NCBI GenBank assembly: GCA_030374805.1
Contig: JARGSG010000218.1
Location: 744,001-808,000, forward strand
Reading direction: 5' to 3'
Source: Gracilaria gracilis
Lineage: Eukaryota; Rhodophyta; Florideophyceae; Gracilariales; Gracilariaceae
Length of the DNA stretch: 64,000 bases
Positions 30,481-41,044 of this stretch are shown piece by piece. The position numbers and the translations under genes were made by a program. Under the pieces are notes generated by a model, which searched no databases, was not told the DNA's origin, and saw nothing but the letters and a program-made list of their open reading frames with translations. Positions within the stretch are counted from its first letter, which is position 1; each line of letters opens with the position of its first letter.

Positions 30481-32130
30481 TTGGAACAAATGGATGCCAC
30501 TGCTCACGGCGAAGTGCTACAACATCTCCAGTACACCTCAGAATATTTTGGTTTCAAAGTATATATCCGAGACTCTAAATATAGAGTGGGTGGAGATGGG
30601 AGGACGGTCTTACTGCGAGGATACTTGAAGTGCTCTCTGATTTACGATGAGCACACGAAATGCACTTACAGTTTCAAGAATCGTAGGGTGCAAGCCTCTA
30701 ATGACGGAGACTCAAAGTTTGTGTTCTCTCCGCAATTTGCAAAGGCTCACCATAACCACACCTCCCAGATCACCGCTCTACGCCACAAGCTTACCTCTGA
30801 TATGGAAAAGGAAGTCAGCCACCTGCGGAACACATTATATCTGCAGTATAACGTGGTACTGCGGCTGATGGAGGATAAATATGGTGTGCTCGTGGACAGG
30901 GAGAGGTTCGGAAAGAGGTTGAAATACATATCCGACACCAAGTTTTCCAAGGAAAAAGCGTGCTTGAGGCTTTATCAGAACCTCATAGCCTTCAAGCTCA
31001 CAACCCGAGACACAAGGTATACTGCCGCACCGACAGTAACGATGGACCCCAGTATGTAGCGTGGTGTTTGGAGCGGTGGGCAGTGGATTATGAACGATAT
31101 GACATCGTTCCAGGTATCTCCGTGGACTGCAAAGCGATAGCGAATCGCTTTAATTTGCCTCTTAGCAGCTTCAATGGACGCGATAACGATGGGAAGAGAA
31201 CAACAGTTTTCATGGGGTACATTGGGGACGAGAGTAGTAACAAGGTTGTGTGGCTATTGGAGAAGTTCAAGGATTGTATGCCCATTTCGCCATCTTCTCT
31301 TACTGTTGATCAATGCAAGGCACTGGTAGGAGCTATTCGCAATGTTTTTCCTCTTTCGTACATAGTACTCGACGACTGGCATTTGAACCAAAACCAGGGT
31401 CTTAATGTCCAGCGTTGGTGCAATAAGATACGGAGGAATGACTTGGTGAAAGACATGAGGGGAGACCTGCATTTCCTACGACAAAGTAGGACTATGGACC
31501 GATTTTAAAAGCGTAGAACTCTGTTCGAGCAACGATACTTCTACCTTTTTGGTTCATTTATACCGCAATGGTATAAGTTCTTATATCGCGAGAATCCGTC
31601 TACGTTGGTGAGGTGCTATAATGACATTAACTTACCATATAGGTTCTTTTGTCAGGGCTCAGGGGTACTGTGAGGCCTTTAATTCTCGCTACCGACACTA
31701 CCTTCTCCGGAATGAAGTTCCGCTTTCGGAGGTCCCGAACGCAATGGTGTCCATAACTGAGCGTTTATGGCTCGAACGGGGGCAGAGAGCCTCTATACGT
31801 GATACTGCACTGCAGAACCGTCTCTACTCTTCAGGCCTGCCGATATCATTGGACAGTGCAACGAACATGATACGAACCTATACGAGCTATAGCATCAGAA
31901 AATTCCTCGAGCGGAGTGTACCGTACTCCAGTCACTACGTCGTCACAAATGCCAGAGTTCTCCCAACGCGAGACTCCCCATTCAATTACGACATCAACCC
32001 TGATGACCTCTTCATCTCCTCCGATCAACCCGTTGTTGTCTTTTCTCTCGTTTGGCTTGGAAGGGTTGAGAGTGAAGAACCTCAGCGCAATAACGAAAGC
32101 CGACCGTACAATATATACTTGTACTTGTGA
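30481..32130 (+). pseudogene. MULE (Mutator-like) transposase, frameshifted
   Basis: Three pieces in shifting frames. 30481-31056 has a FAR1-like Cys/His region (LKCSLIYDEHTKCTYSF ... AKAHHNHTS). 30960-31508 has the MULE core (RTTVFMGYIGDESSNKVVWLLEKFK, DQCKALVGAIRNVFP, DDWHLNQN). 31621-32130 has the following AFNSRYRHYLLRNE helix region. Frameshifts at about 31010 and after 31508 break it. With the Ulp1 protease upstream this is a decayed autonomous MULE; terminal inverted repeats were not found. Confidence 0.7.
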
Positions 32131-32190
32131 TGAATGCCTGAACACTTTTCTGTGCTCAGGCATTTCTTATCCCATTCCCCAGACTCGAAT

Positions 32191-32946
32191 CTATCGGCCG
32201 GCGTTCTTCTGAGATCCATCCCAAGGGCCTCCTTGTCGTGGTTTCGAGTTTGTAAGCCTTTCCGAAACCGTTTGCGGAACCCCGCTCTCGAGCGCACTTG
32301 GTGGTTTACGCTTGAGCTTCTGGCTCGCACACTGTACCAAGTGTACCTGCGCCCCTAGAGTAGATATTGTGTTGGTAAAGAACTTGAGGTCTCCCTTTTG
32401 TTCCTTCTTCCAAAGACGCATAAAGTCCATGACGATCTGCCTGAGTACCGCCGGCTCAAGCCTATGCACTAGCTTGGTGATGAGCTCCTTACACTGATCA
32501 TAGTCGGTAATTATGCTTGAGGCATTATGCTCGTCGAGTGCAGCTATTGTGTCTAACAAAAGGTTCTCCGCTGCTCCGGACGGGTCTCGAGGCATTTGTT
32601 CGTATCGAACAGTTGACAGTGCCTCCTCTACACTGTCGCTCAAGTCACAAACTGTAGACGCAAGACGAAAATCAAACCAGATCCTCATTGCATCGTCGGT
32701 CGCCTCTTCAGCGGTAGATGCTCTTTCTTTTCTACCTAATATTCACAGGCTGTGCAACAGTCTCGGCTTCATGCACTGTCGGACATGCGCTGCTTTGATT
32801 CTTTGGTTCGGCTCGCGTTTAGAATTAACGTCTTCAACACTTTCGGTGTCAGCCGAGAAATCCACTTCAAACTTGATCAGCTCCGGCTGGGATTCTCCTT
32901 CCAGCGCCGGAGCCTGAAGTTTATTGACAATACCGTACGACGACAT
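32191..32946 (-). CDS. Hypothetical protein downstream of the MULE transposase, possibly two exons
   Basis: Two adjacent open frames on the minus strand, 32946-32743 (67 codons from ATG) and 32688-32191 (165 codons from ATG), converge on the transposase. A GTAGAAAAG donor-like site near 32745 could splice them, but I cannot fix the acceptor. The proteins are acidic/helical (DYDQCKELITKLVHRLEP, FMRLWKKEQKGD). No family recognised; it may be a MULE accessory gene or chance. Confidence 0.35.
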
Positions 32947-33422
32947 TGTGCCTTACGTCCGTCCTGTTACTCTCTGATATCAAAGCGCTTTGTTGATCAG
33001 AACGGGAGGGGTAGAGCACTCAGTTGCAGTCACACGGTAGACTCATCAGAGGCAAGAGAATAGGCACAAGGTACCTTGGAAGTCCCTCCAAGGATGCCTC
33101 TGAATTCGATGTGGTTGCAGCCGGATCCAGGTATTTATATAGCCTCGTTTGGGCATGCTCTCAAGAAGGTGACAAACTGTTTGAGTTGACTCTGACGTCC
33201 GTTTGCCGAGCCAGAGTTATTCTCTGGTCCACGTTTTTCATACCTGGCATTTCTACACTTCTGTATACTCTATATACGTTGTGCTACGTATAATTGCTGC
33301 GCACATGCGTCCTATAAATTGACGTCACCCTCAGCACTACTTTACTGTATAGCCGTATCGTGTTCGCAACATAGTTTGCCTTTTTGGCATCAACATACAG
33401 CTTCTCCTTTGCGGTTCTTCGT

Positions 33423-33767
33423 GTAGAGAGTTCATAACCGCTTACATCTTGGGTACAAGTGCGGTAGAAACGTTTGGTGCGGATGCACAAACGATCAACC
33501 GGCACCACCAGAGTGCAGTAACTACTTGGTCCTGCACACTGGTGCAGTGCGGTACGTTGAACTACGAATGCGTTCCAAAACGTATAAAATGCTGTAGCTC
33601 CAAACGGGAGTTTGGAGCAAGCATGTTGAGATCCTAGGGATAGACTAAAATGTGTGTGACTTCCCGCATGGAAGTCAGTAGTATAAGTATTCACCGAAAA
33701 TTAGTAAAGCCTAGTGAGCTGGGATGACCTCTACAACCTTCTAGACCCCAGCTACACTCTTCTAACA
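33423..33767 (+). repeat. 5' LTR of the copia element
   Basis: Begins TGTAGAGAGTTCATAACCGC and ends CTCTTCTAACA. A TATAAAA box stands at about 33580. Matches 44540-44885. Confidence 0.92.
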
Positions 33768-33781
33768 GGTTATGGGCCCAG
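33768..33781 (+). promoter_or_regulatory. Primer-binding site for a half-tRNA(iMet)
   Basis: GGTTATGGGCCCAG directly follows the LTR with no gap. It is complementary to the anticodon stem-loop CUGGGCCCAUAACC of eukaryotic initiator methionine tRNA, not to its 3' end. Drosophila copia is known to use exactly this internal (half-tRNA) primer. Confidence 0.88.
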
Positions 33782-33925
33782 ATTGATCGCTAAGGAAGAG
33801 CAGCTGGCGAAACTGAAGAGAGGTTCCAGGGCAGATGGATTTCATGCAAAGGCCCCCCACGTGAACACTAAGCATCCTTCTCGAGAACGCAAATGCTTTT
33901 TCTGTAAAAAGAAAGGGCATATTAA
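33782..33925 (+). pseudogene. copia gag remnant ending in a split zinc knuckle
   Basis: About 45 codons (LIAKEEQLAKLKRG...) lead into CFFCKKKGHI. The piggyBac inserts after the His; the knuckle resumes at 41041 with KKNC, so the original CX2CX4HX4C is complete once the insert is removed. Most of a normal gag N-terminus is missing between the primer site and the knuckle, so the element also carries an internal deletion. Confidence 0.75.
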
Positions 33926-34376
33926 CCCTTTAGACACTGAAAGCTTAAGTATTCACAGTGTAGACTTAAGAACTGAACCCGATTGGGTAGCAACGGAATC
34001 AATTGGGTGTGTAACCGCCATGTGTCAACATCGCTTATGTCTACAAATAGTAGACATAAGGAAAAGGTTTCCACTGGCTCCATGTGATATCTTGACTGAA
34101 TAACACCAATGAAAACAATTGTTGTAGAGTGTTCAGGTCCAATGAAAGCCAAGCAGGAAATGCCCATGCTATACATTGCGTTCAATATCTCTGCCCATGC
34201 ACCCGCAGTCCTTCCGTGCACAGATTACGCAGTTCGCAAATTCACAGACCTGACATGTCCGTGAAACAAAACGTAGATCCAGTGCGTACGCCGCAGAACC
34301 GCCAAAATGTCTGGACACTTTCAAGCTCGCTATCTTCACTTGCTACGATCTTGTCCGTGTCGCACTCACTCGTAAT

Positions 34377-36410
34377 ATGTTTACATCGCAGCAATCATTG
34401 CCAATCTTAAACGCAGTAGAACCGGACGGAACACCATGCAATCATAGCGAATGCAACTTCGACACAGTAAGAGACTACTTTTTTGACCAAACTGATGACG
34501 AAGAATTCCTGGTTACTGCTCTGGGAGCAACAGAAGAACAGGAGTTGTACAAACACGTGCCTTACTGTGATGAGTGGAGGAAACGAAGTGGATTGTTTTT
34601 AGAAAAGCCTCTACTCGTACGCAGATCATATGAACATAAGCGTGAGCTTGGATTGTTTACGTTGTTTCTGAATGGCAGCTTTTTACAATGTATGAGGCAA
34701 TGGACCAGTAAAGAGCTATGCCGGCGAGGAAAGAGAACAAAGCCTTTACGAATGGACGAGCTACTTGCTTACATTGGTCTCGAGCTTGCAGCATCAATAC
34801 ATCGATTGAACAGGCTTCGGGACTACTAGTGCGCCTCTGATCTGCTGGGGATTCCCTTTTTCAAAAAGGTTATGGGACGGGATGCCTTTCTCAACATTCG
34901 ATCAGCTCTAAGAATGTACCCGGCTTATGAATCAGAGGTGGCTGTAGCAGACCCTTTGTGGCACAGCCGACAAGTGCTGGAACATTTCGCCAGAAATTCC
35001 GCCACCCTTGCTGTTTTTGTCGGTGTGAGTTCTCTTGATGAGAACACTATTCGTTGCAAAAGGCGAACGCGCGCTCGGTCCTACATGAAATCGAAGCCTG
35101 TAAAATTTGGCATACGATTCTATGCAGTGGTTGGATGGTCGCACGCGTATCTACATAGGTTCCAGGACAATGGGTACGGGAACAAGACTGGCCAATCTCC
35201 CCTTCAAAGATACAAAAATGTGTTTCGGGGTCTAAGAGGGGCTGTGGAACGGAAAGTGGACGGGAAACTACTTTCAAAATCTTCAGCTTCTGCACTGTGG
35301 TGCGCTCAAATGGCACATCAGACATATTTGCACCCTATGCCTGGGAGGGGACGGCTCATGGTCATGGACAATTTTTATACCCGGCATTCTCTGGCACTAC
35401 AGTTGCGGCAACTAAGTGATGATGATTGCAAGGTATTGGGCACTGTTCGTTTCAATAATGTCGACGGTGCAAACCGCCCTGCTCTAAAAGAAGCCATAGA
35501 GAGTCTGAAGCATGCAAAGCGTGGCGACTGGCGTCTAGTTCAAGTTTATGAGAAAGGCCCAAAGGCAGGCGATCCACATACAGTTTCGGAGAAAACGGGC
35601 TTCATTGTCTTCAAGGACCGTTCCGTGGTTTCCTTGTGTACGAATAACTTAGCCGACACTCCTCGCGCCAAGATTCACACACGAGACGAGCACGCCATTA
35701 TGTGCGTTCACGGCCTCGCCCCGCTGCAGCGATGGATAGGCGAGGAGGCGATGCGTCGTACAACACTACAGGTCCCTGCGGTGATCGTGGCGTATAATCT
35801 TTTCATGAACGGCGTGGATCGCTTTGACCAGTTCCGATCAAGTTCAGCAACGGTACGAAGAGAACGGCGTGTGACAATGAGTCTGTTGACCTTTATTCTG
35901 GATGCCAGTATATTGAACAGTCATGCCTTGTTGAATGCTGTAACGCCCTCCGGCCATGCTCTTCTGGATGTATCAACTATGAAGCAGCGGCTTATCATGC
36001 AGTTGGTTGGCGACCATATTTAGTACAAGCAGAAGCGCGCATCCCTCACTGTCATTCCTGCTGTTGAGCACGGCAGTACAGAACACTGTGCTGGAGACAC
36101 CGACTCAGAAGCTGTACATATCCTTCTAGAAACCAACGGGCGAAAACGAGTTCACTGCATCATTTGCCGCCTGCTGTCAAAACCACTACGCCAAGGCTAT
36201 GCGACATATTCTTGCACTGCATGCCGGAGAGGGTATCACCTCAACTGCTTTTCTCTCTACCATAACCGAGAGATGTTGAAGGGCATTCGTCCCGATGTCT
36301 ATCAAACAATGTGCTCAGCGGAACGGCTTCTGCACAGCAAACCACGTCAAAATAGGTCCAATACCGTGACCAGTACGCTCGCCAATGCTCGCTTGGTTTA
36401 CAAGTCATAA
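34377..36410 (+). pseudogene. piggyBac-type transposase, copy 2, two stop codons
   Basis: Same architecture as copy 1. The catalytic Asp are kept in SLDENTIRC, VMDNFYTR and MNGVDRFDQ, and the Cys/His-rich C-terminus is present (CIICRLL...CTACRRGYH..C). Starts at ATG 34377, stops at 36408-36410. Only two in-frame TAG codons break it: 34827-34829 at a Trp and 36021-36023 at a Glu of copy 1. The frame otherwise stays open for 678 codons, so the loss is recent relative to the protein divergence from copy 1. Confidence 0.9.
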
Positions 36411-36412
36411 AT

Positions 36413-36925
36413 TCACTCTTCTTTGTAGCCCATGTAGGATCCGGTTTCGTCTGTCCAGATTGCTCTAATCGCTTCCAATACGCAGTTAGGTATTTGAATC
36501 CTGTTACCGCTCCCCAAGAAACCGTGGCGTTCGTACGTATACGTCTTATACGCGCTCTTGCGCGCTTCGTTCTTATGTTCTCCGGCTCCCGAAAGTGGAT
36601 ACTGTGCAGCCGTTTTCTCCACTACCAACATGCCAAGCTGAACCCAGTAGCACGGCGTCTCTCCACATCGGGGACACGCTACATCTTCATTATGTTTAGT
36701 TAGAAGAGGAGCACGGATTTCGGTACCACAACGGGGAAGTGTCTCGAAACTTGGTCCAGAGAAGCGAGCAAAACCTGAACCAACAGTGCTGGCGTTCTCA
36801 ATTAATGATCGATCGTCGTCAGGTTTCTCGTCAGCGGTCAGATTTTCTGGTAGTGCTCGTGTTCTACGATGTAAACTGTTTTGAAAGTGGGAACCGCACC
36901 CGTCTTGTTTTCCTCTCTTGTCCAT
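36413..36925 (-). CDS. Conserved piggyBac-associated accessory protein, copy 2
   Basis: 170 aa from ATG 36923-36925, ending 2 bp from the transposase stop, exactly as in copy 1. The N-terminal half is variable. The C-terminal domain is conserved with 4732-5220: CPRCGETPCYWVQLG, YPLSG, ARKSAYK, YERHGFLGSGNRIQIP, CVLEAIR.IW, YMGYKEE. The frame is intact although the neighbouring transposase is not. The frame extends upstream to 36985 but without ATG. 36926-37711 has no gene I recognise. Confidence 0.75.
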   Translation of the reverse strand: MDKRGKQDGCGSHFQNSLHRRTRALPENLTADEKPDDDRSLIENASTVGSGFARFSGPSFETLPRCGTEIRAPLLTKHNEDVACPRCGETPCYWVQLGMLVVEKTAAQYPLSGAGEHKNEARKSAYKTYTYERHGFLGSGNRIQIPNCVLEAIRAIWTDETGSYMGYKEE

Positions 36926-37711
36926 GATATTGTCTTTTCGTCTCCCTACACCTCTTGATTCACCGCACGGATTTTCTTTGTCCACTGTATTTCTTGATCT
37001 AAAGAGGTTTCGGAGCTTCGTGTACTACCAAAGTGTGATGGCACGAAGCTTTATGCCCTCTTCGCAGCTCGATGTTGCCGCGTCTTTTGGAGAACCAGCA
37101 AGTATAGCCCCTGAAAAAGAGAATAACGCTCTCGAAAATGGCCAAAATTACGTTCAGCTACGCCCAGCACCGGCCCAAGTTCAAGCAGTAGTGTAGATAT
37201 TCCGATAGATGGCCAAGTCTATTCACACTGTCAAGTAACAACGGAAAGTAATTGCACCGCAAAGCGAGGATTGTTGTTTTGTCACTTGGGCTGACTGCAA
37301 TTGCAATAACTCCAATGTCTCTTGTGGCGGCGTTTTGCAGCTGCAAGTGGCATTAGGCCTTGAAAATGGTCCGCGCTTGCTTGTGAAGCACTCACGACAA
37401 CGCCAAGCTCTTGCAACCGAGACCGGCGCTCTCTCGGCAAGTGTACGAGGAGAGGTGAGTAGTGTGCGGTGGGAGCAAGCTTCTCTCGAGAGTGGGAGTC
37501 GCGCCACACGATATCTTGCGTTCAGATCAGGGAGGTGCGGGAAAACTGGATTCCAAAGTATCTTTCAAAGAAAAACTGCTCAGCACAGTAGAATCAAGGA
37601 ATCCACCGATTCAACTCTCTTTTGATTCAAATAGTGAATGATGAAACTATAGTGCATGATTGAAGTACGTAAAAAGCCATAAGATTGGAATTGAACATTA
37701 AAGAATAGTTC

Positions 37712-38562
37712 TCAAATAATTTCTACACATATGATATCTTCCTCCCGTACGTACTTGTCATCAGGAGCCTTAAGATCCACGTAATAAACTTTTGTTTGAT
37801 CCGCGTATGTCAGAATCTGTTTGCTCAAAACATGAGATTCAACACGAAATGGAAGTTGAATTGAACAGGAGGACTTAACGGAATCAGAAGCCGTTTTGCG
37901 TAAAGCCTTCAACGCCTTTTGAAACCCGAGAACCTTGGGATGATAATCCTTCATAGGGTCAAACTGCTTCGTAAGCCACAGTTTATGGAGCAGTTTGACA
38001 TCATCCATCGGCTCCGGCCATGTTATAGCGAGCTCAAATGCAGACCCGTCATCTGAAACAGAACTCTGAATTTCATTTGACCCTGTTCCAGATGGCAAAA
38101 CAATTGCTAAAGTCAAATGCTTTGTTGTAGAATTGACATTTTCCCATTCAGACATCAACACCATAGGATAAAATTTACCTATGGATGGGCATGGTAGCGG
38201 TTCTGGAGAAAATTCGATGCTGTCATCAATGTCGACAACCTCCTTGTCCACATTTTCCCCACCTCTAGGAGTCATATTCTCCGATGTTTGTGGATTCAAT
38301 ACGGCTTGAAAAATGTTAGTTTACCAGAAGGTGTCGCTCAACAATATAATAACTTACTCGATGATTTCAACATTTCCTGGCGAATTTTGTGAAATTTAGC
38401 CTGAAATGTAGAGAACCGAAATGGTTTGAATAGCGGATCCATATCGAAGACTTCCTTGGCCGTCTCCGTACCAAGTAGGTCACCTCTTTCGAACATACTT
38501 TTGATTTTTAAGACTGCCGGGGAGTCTTCACGCAGTTGTGGTCGCCTTCTTTTGGGAGCCAT
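37712..38562 (-). CDS. Spliced accessory gene of the nested Harbinger-like transposon
   Basis: Exon 1 is 38562-38358 and exon 2 is 38304-37712; the 53-nt intron has GTAAGT donor, a CTAAC branch-like site and a TTTTTCAAG acceptor, and splicing keeps the frame (265 aa). The N-terminus is basic (MAPKRRR) followed by an ETAKEVFDMDPLFKPFRFSTFQ module; the rest is unassigned. It is divergent from the transposase, as the second (DNA-binding) gene is in PIF/Harbinger elements, but I do not see a Myb/SANT repeat. Role in transposition is inference. Confidence 0.65.
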
Positions 38563-39731
38563 GAGTGCTGTGGGTTCTAGTTATCTTTCTGAGTAAAACC
38601 AATGCACATCTTAGAAAGCAAGAGAGAATCTGACGCTTAAGAAGGAATGACAGATTTGAAGATATCTGTAAAATATCAATGTTATCTAGTGACCTAGCGA
38701 GGCTGTATCCTAGGGGACAACGCTATGAATTCAATGCCTTCAAACAAAAGTTGTGTAGTGTATGTGATTCAATGTGGGTACAGTTACCTTTGACTTTGAC
38801 GTCATATGAACCGCAGAACATTTCTGAATGTCCAACGAATTTGATAACAAATATCAGGTCATACAAATTCACTGTATAGACACAACCATGTCAGTACACG
38901 TACACATTTTCTTACTGCTGCACACGGTGGCAGTTTGTATGTGCAAGTAATCTTTACTTATAATTAATAGAAGTATACTTAGTAGTTTATTAGAATACTT
39001 GCCCCGCTTGCGGTTTTGCACCAGGAACTTTGCAACATGAAGGAGTGAACTTCCTGTCCGAGTCGAGGTCGTTATTACTCGCCATCGCATTGGCTTCCCA
39101 TTCGATGCCACATCTGAAAGAGAGACAATTGTGCTACCATTAACATAAAACACTAGTTAGCCAAAAACTCTTCGAAGTGTACCCACCGCTTATCACTCAA
39201 CTTTAGCTCAACCGCTTAATTTGGAAGGTTTTCTCGATTTTTAGGCTCTCATAAATCCCCAGAGAACCTAGGATACCGTACAAAATTTCTATTATCATGT
39301 AGAAAGAAGGTGACATATTTCACTTCTATAAGTTTTTGTTTCTCACATCAAATTATTCATGAGTAGAGTTGAAGTCGACTGAGGGCGTAAAGTCGACTTC
39401 TCAAGGTCCGCCTGAAGAAGAACGTTAACAGAAAAACAATAACCACTGTCACGTCGTCACAAAACCCGAAGTATGGATGTAAGATAATTCTTAAAATAAA
39501 CTGACATTCTTATCGTCAGAGGAGCAATTCTGGGTATTCCCGCTACATGTTTACACTCTCCACATACTTCTGCTTTTCTTTAGGTTTCCACACTAACAGT
39601 AGCAAACACAAACCTTGCAAGAGAAGCAAATTCAAGACAGCAATCAACTACAATAGAGAGAAGACATGTTTCCTATTGATCGCGGGAATGATAGCACTAT
39701 TCGTTATAAGTGATGATCAATATCTACGTTA
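38563..39731. other. Region between the divergent genes of the nested transposon
   Basis: Should contain both promoters and possibly an upstream transposase exon. I see no other gene. Confidence 0.35.
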
Positions 39732-40695
39732 GTTCGACGCGGTCTACGATTCTCACTTCCTTCAAGATCGTTTTACTCGAGTGATGACCACTACGCGGAA
39801 ATTGGCGACAGCGAACACGTTTCGTGGCGCTAGCATTAGCATCTTGAAAAACGTTCGCAAAAGGAACTCTTCTGTCTACAGTTCTCGGTTTCGCTCGCTA
39901 TTTGGTGTCACATTCCGGACATGTGCTACATTGTGGAATAAGATACGACCGGAGTTGCGCAAAAATGCAAAACCAAAGCATTTATTATGGGGTCTTTTGT
40001 TTCTGCGACAGTACTCCACTGAGCATGTCAACTCAACTATATGTGGAGTGGATGAAAAAAGCTTCAGGAAATGTTGCTGGATATTCGTATATCACTTACA
40101 ACGAATTAAAGCGGTACGTTTTCTTTAATATGTTTCTGATTTGGATATATACATAACTTTTTCTAACACGTCCAAATAGATATGCTTGGGTTCTCGGTTC
40201 TCAACCACACCGTTTCAGTTGTGCTACATGTCTGTAGACGGTACGGACTGCCCTATTGCAGAGCCGCAACAATTTTCGAGAAACTGGTACTCGCACAAGT
40301 TGCATTGTGCTGGTTTGCGATATGAGACAGGTATTTCCATTCACAGTGGAGAAATTGTGTGGATTAATGGAGGGTTTCCATGCGGACATTATCCTGATGT
40401 GAACATTTTTCGTCGTGATTTGAAAACACACCTTCGAACCAATGAACATATTGTGACAGATGCGGGATTTGGAGATGAAGCCTGTGTTACTACAAACAAA
40501 GTACCCCACAACTTGAAAAAGCTGCACGGATGCATTAGAGCAAGGCACGAAAATATACATCACTGTTTGAAGGAATTTGAAGTTCTCAACAGAAAATTTC
40601 GTCACAGACGAGCTCTGCATTCGGTTTGCTTTCATGCTGTAGCTAATGTTACACAAGTCGCCATTTGTAATGGCGAGAAGATTTATGACATTTGA
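39732..40695 (+). CDS. Harbinger/IS5-like DDE transposase (DDE_Tnp_4 type)
   Basis: Two exons are clear: up to 40113 and 40180-40695, with a 66-nt intron (GTACG...AATAG) in phase 0. The first visible exon follows an AG at 39730-39731; further upstream exons are likely, as no good start is seen (an ATG at 39784 is possible). N-terminal part: LLWGLLFLRQYSTE, CGVDEKSFRKCCWIFVYHL. Catalytic part: SVDGTDCPIAEP (first Asp), WYSHKLHCAGLRYE, GFPCGHYPDV, VTDAGFGDE (second Asp), then RHENIHHCLKEFEVLNRKFRH with a plausible third acidic residue. These blocks match the oomycete/algal DDE_Tnp_4 group. Confidence 0.78.
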
Positions 40696-41044
40696 TTACG
40701 ACATTATCTCTTTAAAAGAAGTTTCTAAAGTCTATATTCTTTTGCTTCTTTTTTTACAGAATAAAATCAGCTCAAACCCGGTTTGTGGTTTTCTCATTCA
40801 GGAAACATATACTGCTCAGAAAGGATAATGTTTTTTAACTTACGTGCCTTAAGTTTTAAGAATCTTATCCTTCTGATCTTCCGCATCTTTCCCGTAGCTC
40901 CCAGGTACTGGAACGAAACGCATTTTTCAATCAATTTGACGGTCTCTGAAGACCATCCGTTTGAAAGCCTGCTCCACGTGTGATTGGTTGGTTGCTATGT
41001 ATATAATACGCAGATATAAGTCGTCGTAGGTCCTAAAGGGTTAA

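Larger units (their letters stand above)
33926..41040 (+). mobile_element. piggyBac-family transposon, copy 2, with a nested DDE transposon
   Basis: Starts CCCTTTAGACAC, ends GTCCTAAAGGG; TTAA on both sides (33922-33925, 41041-41044). Left-end words GATTGGGT and GCTTATGTCT...AGACATAAG match copy 1 and the MITE. It carries a broken transposase, the convergent accessory gene, and, in its right half (about 37.6-40.8 kb), a separate Harbinger-like pair of genes that is absent from copy 1. The inner element's exact ends were not found. Confidence 0.88.
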
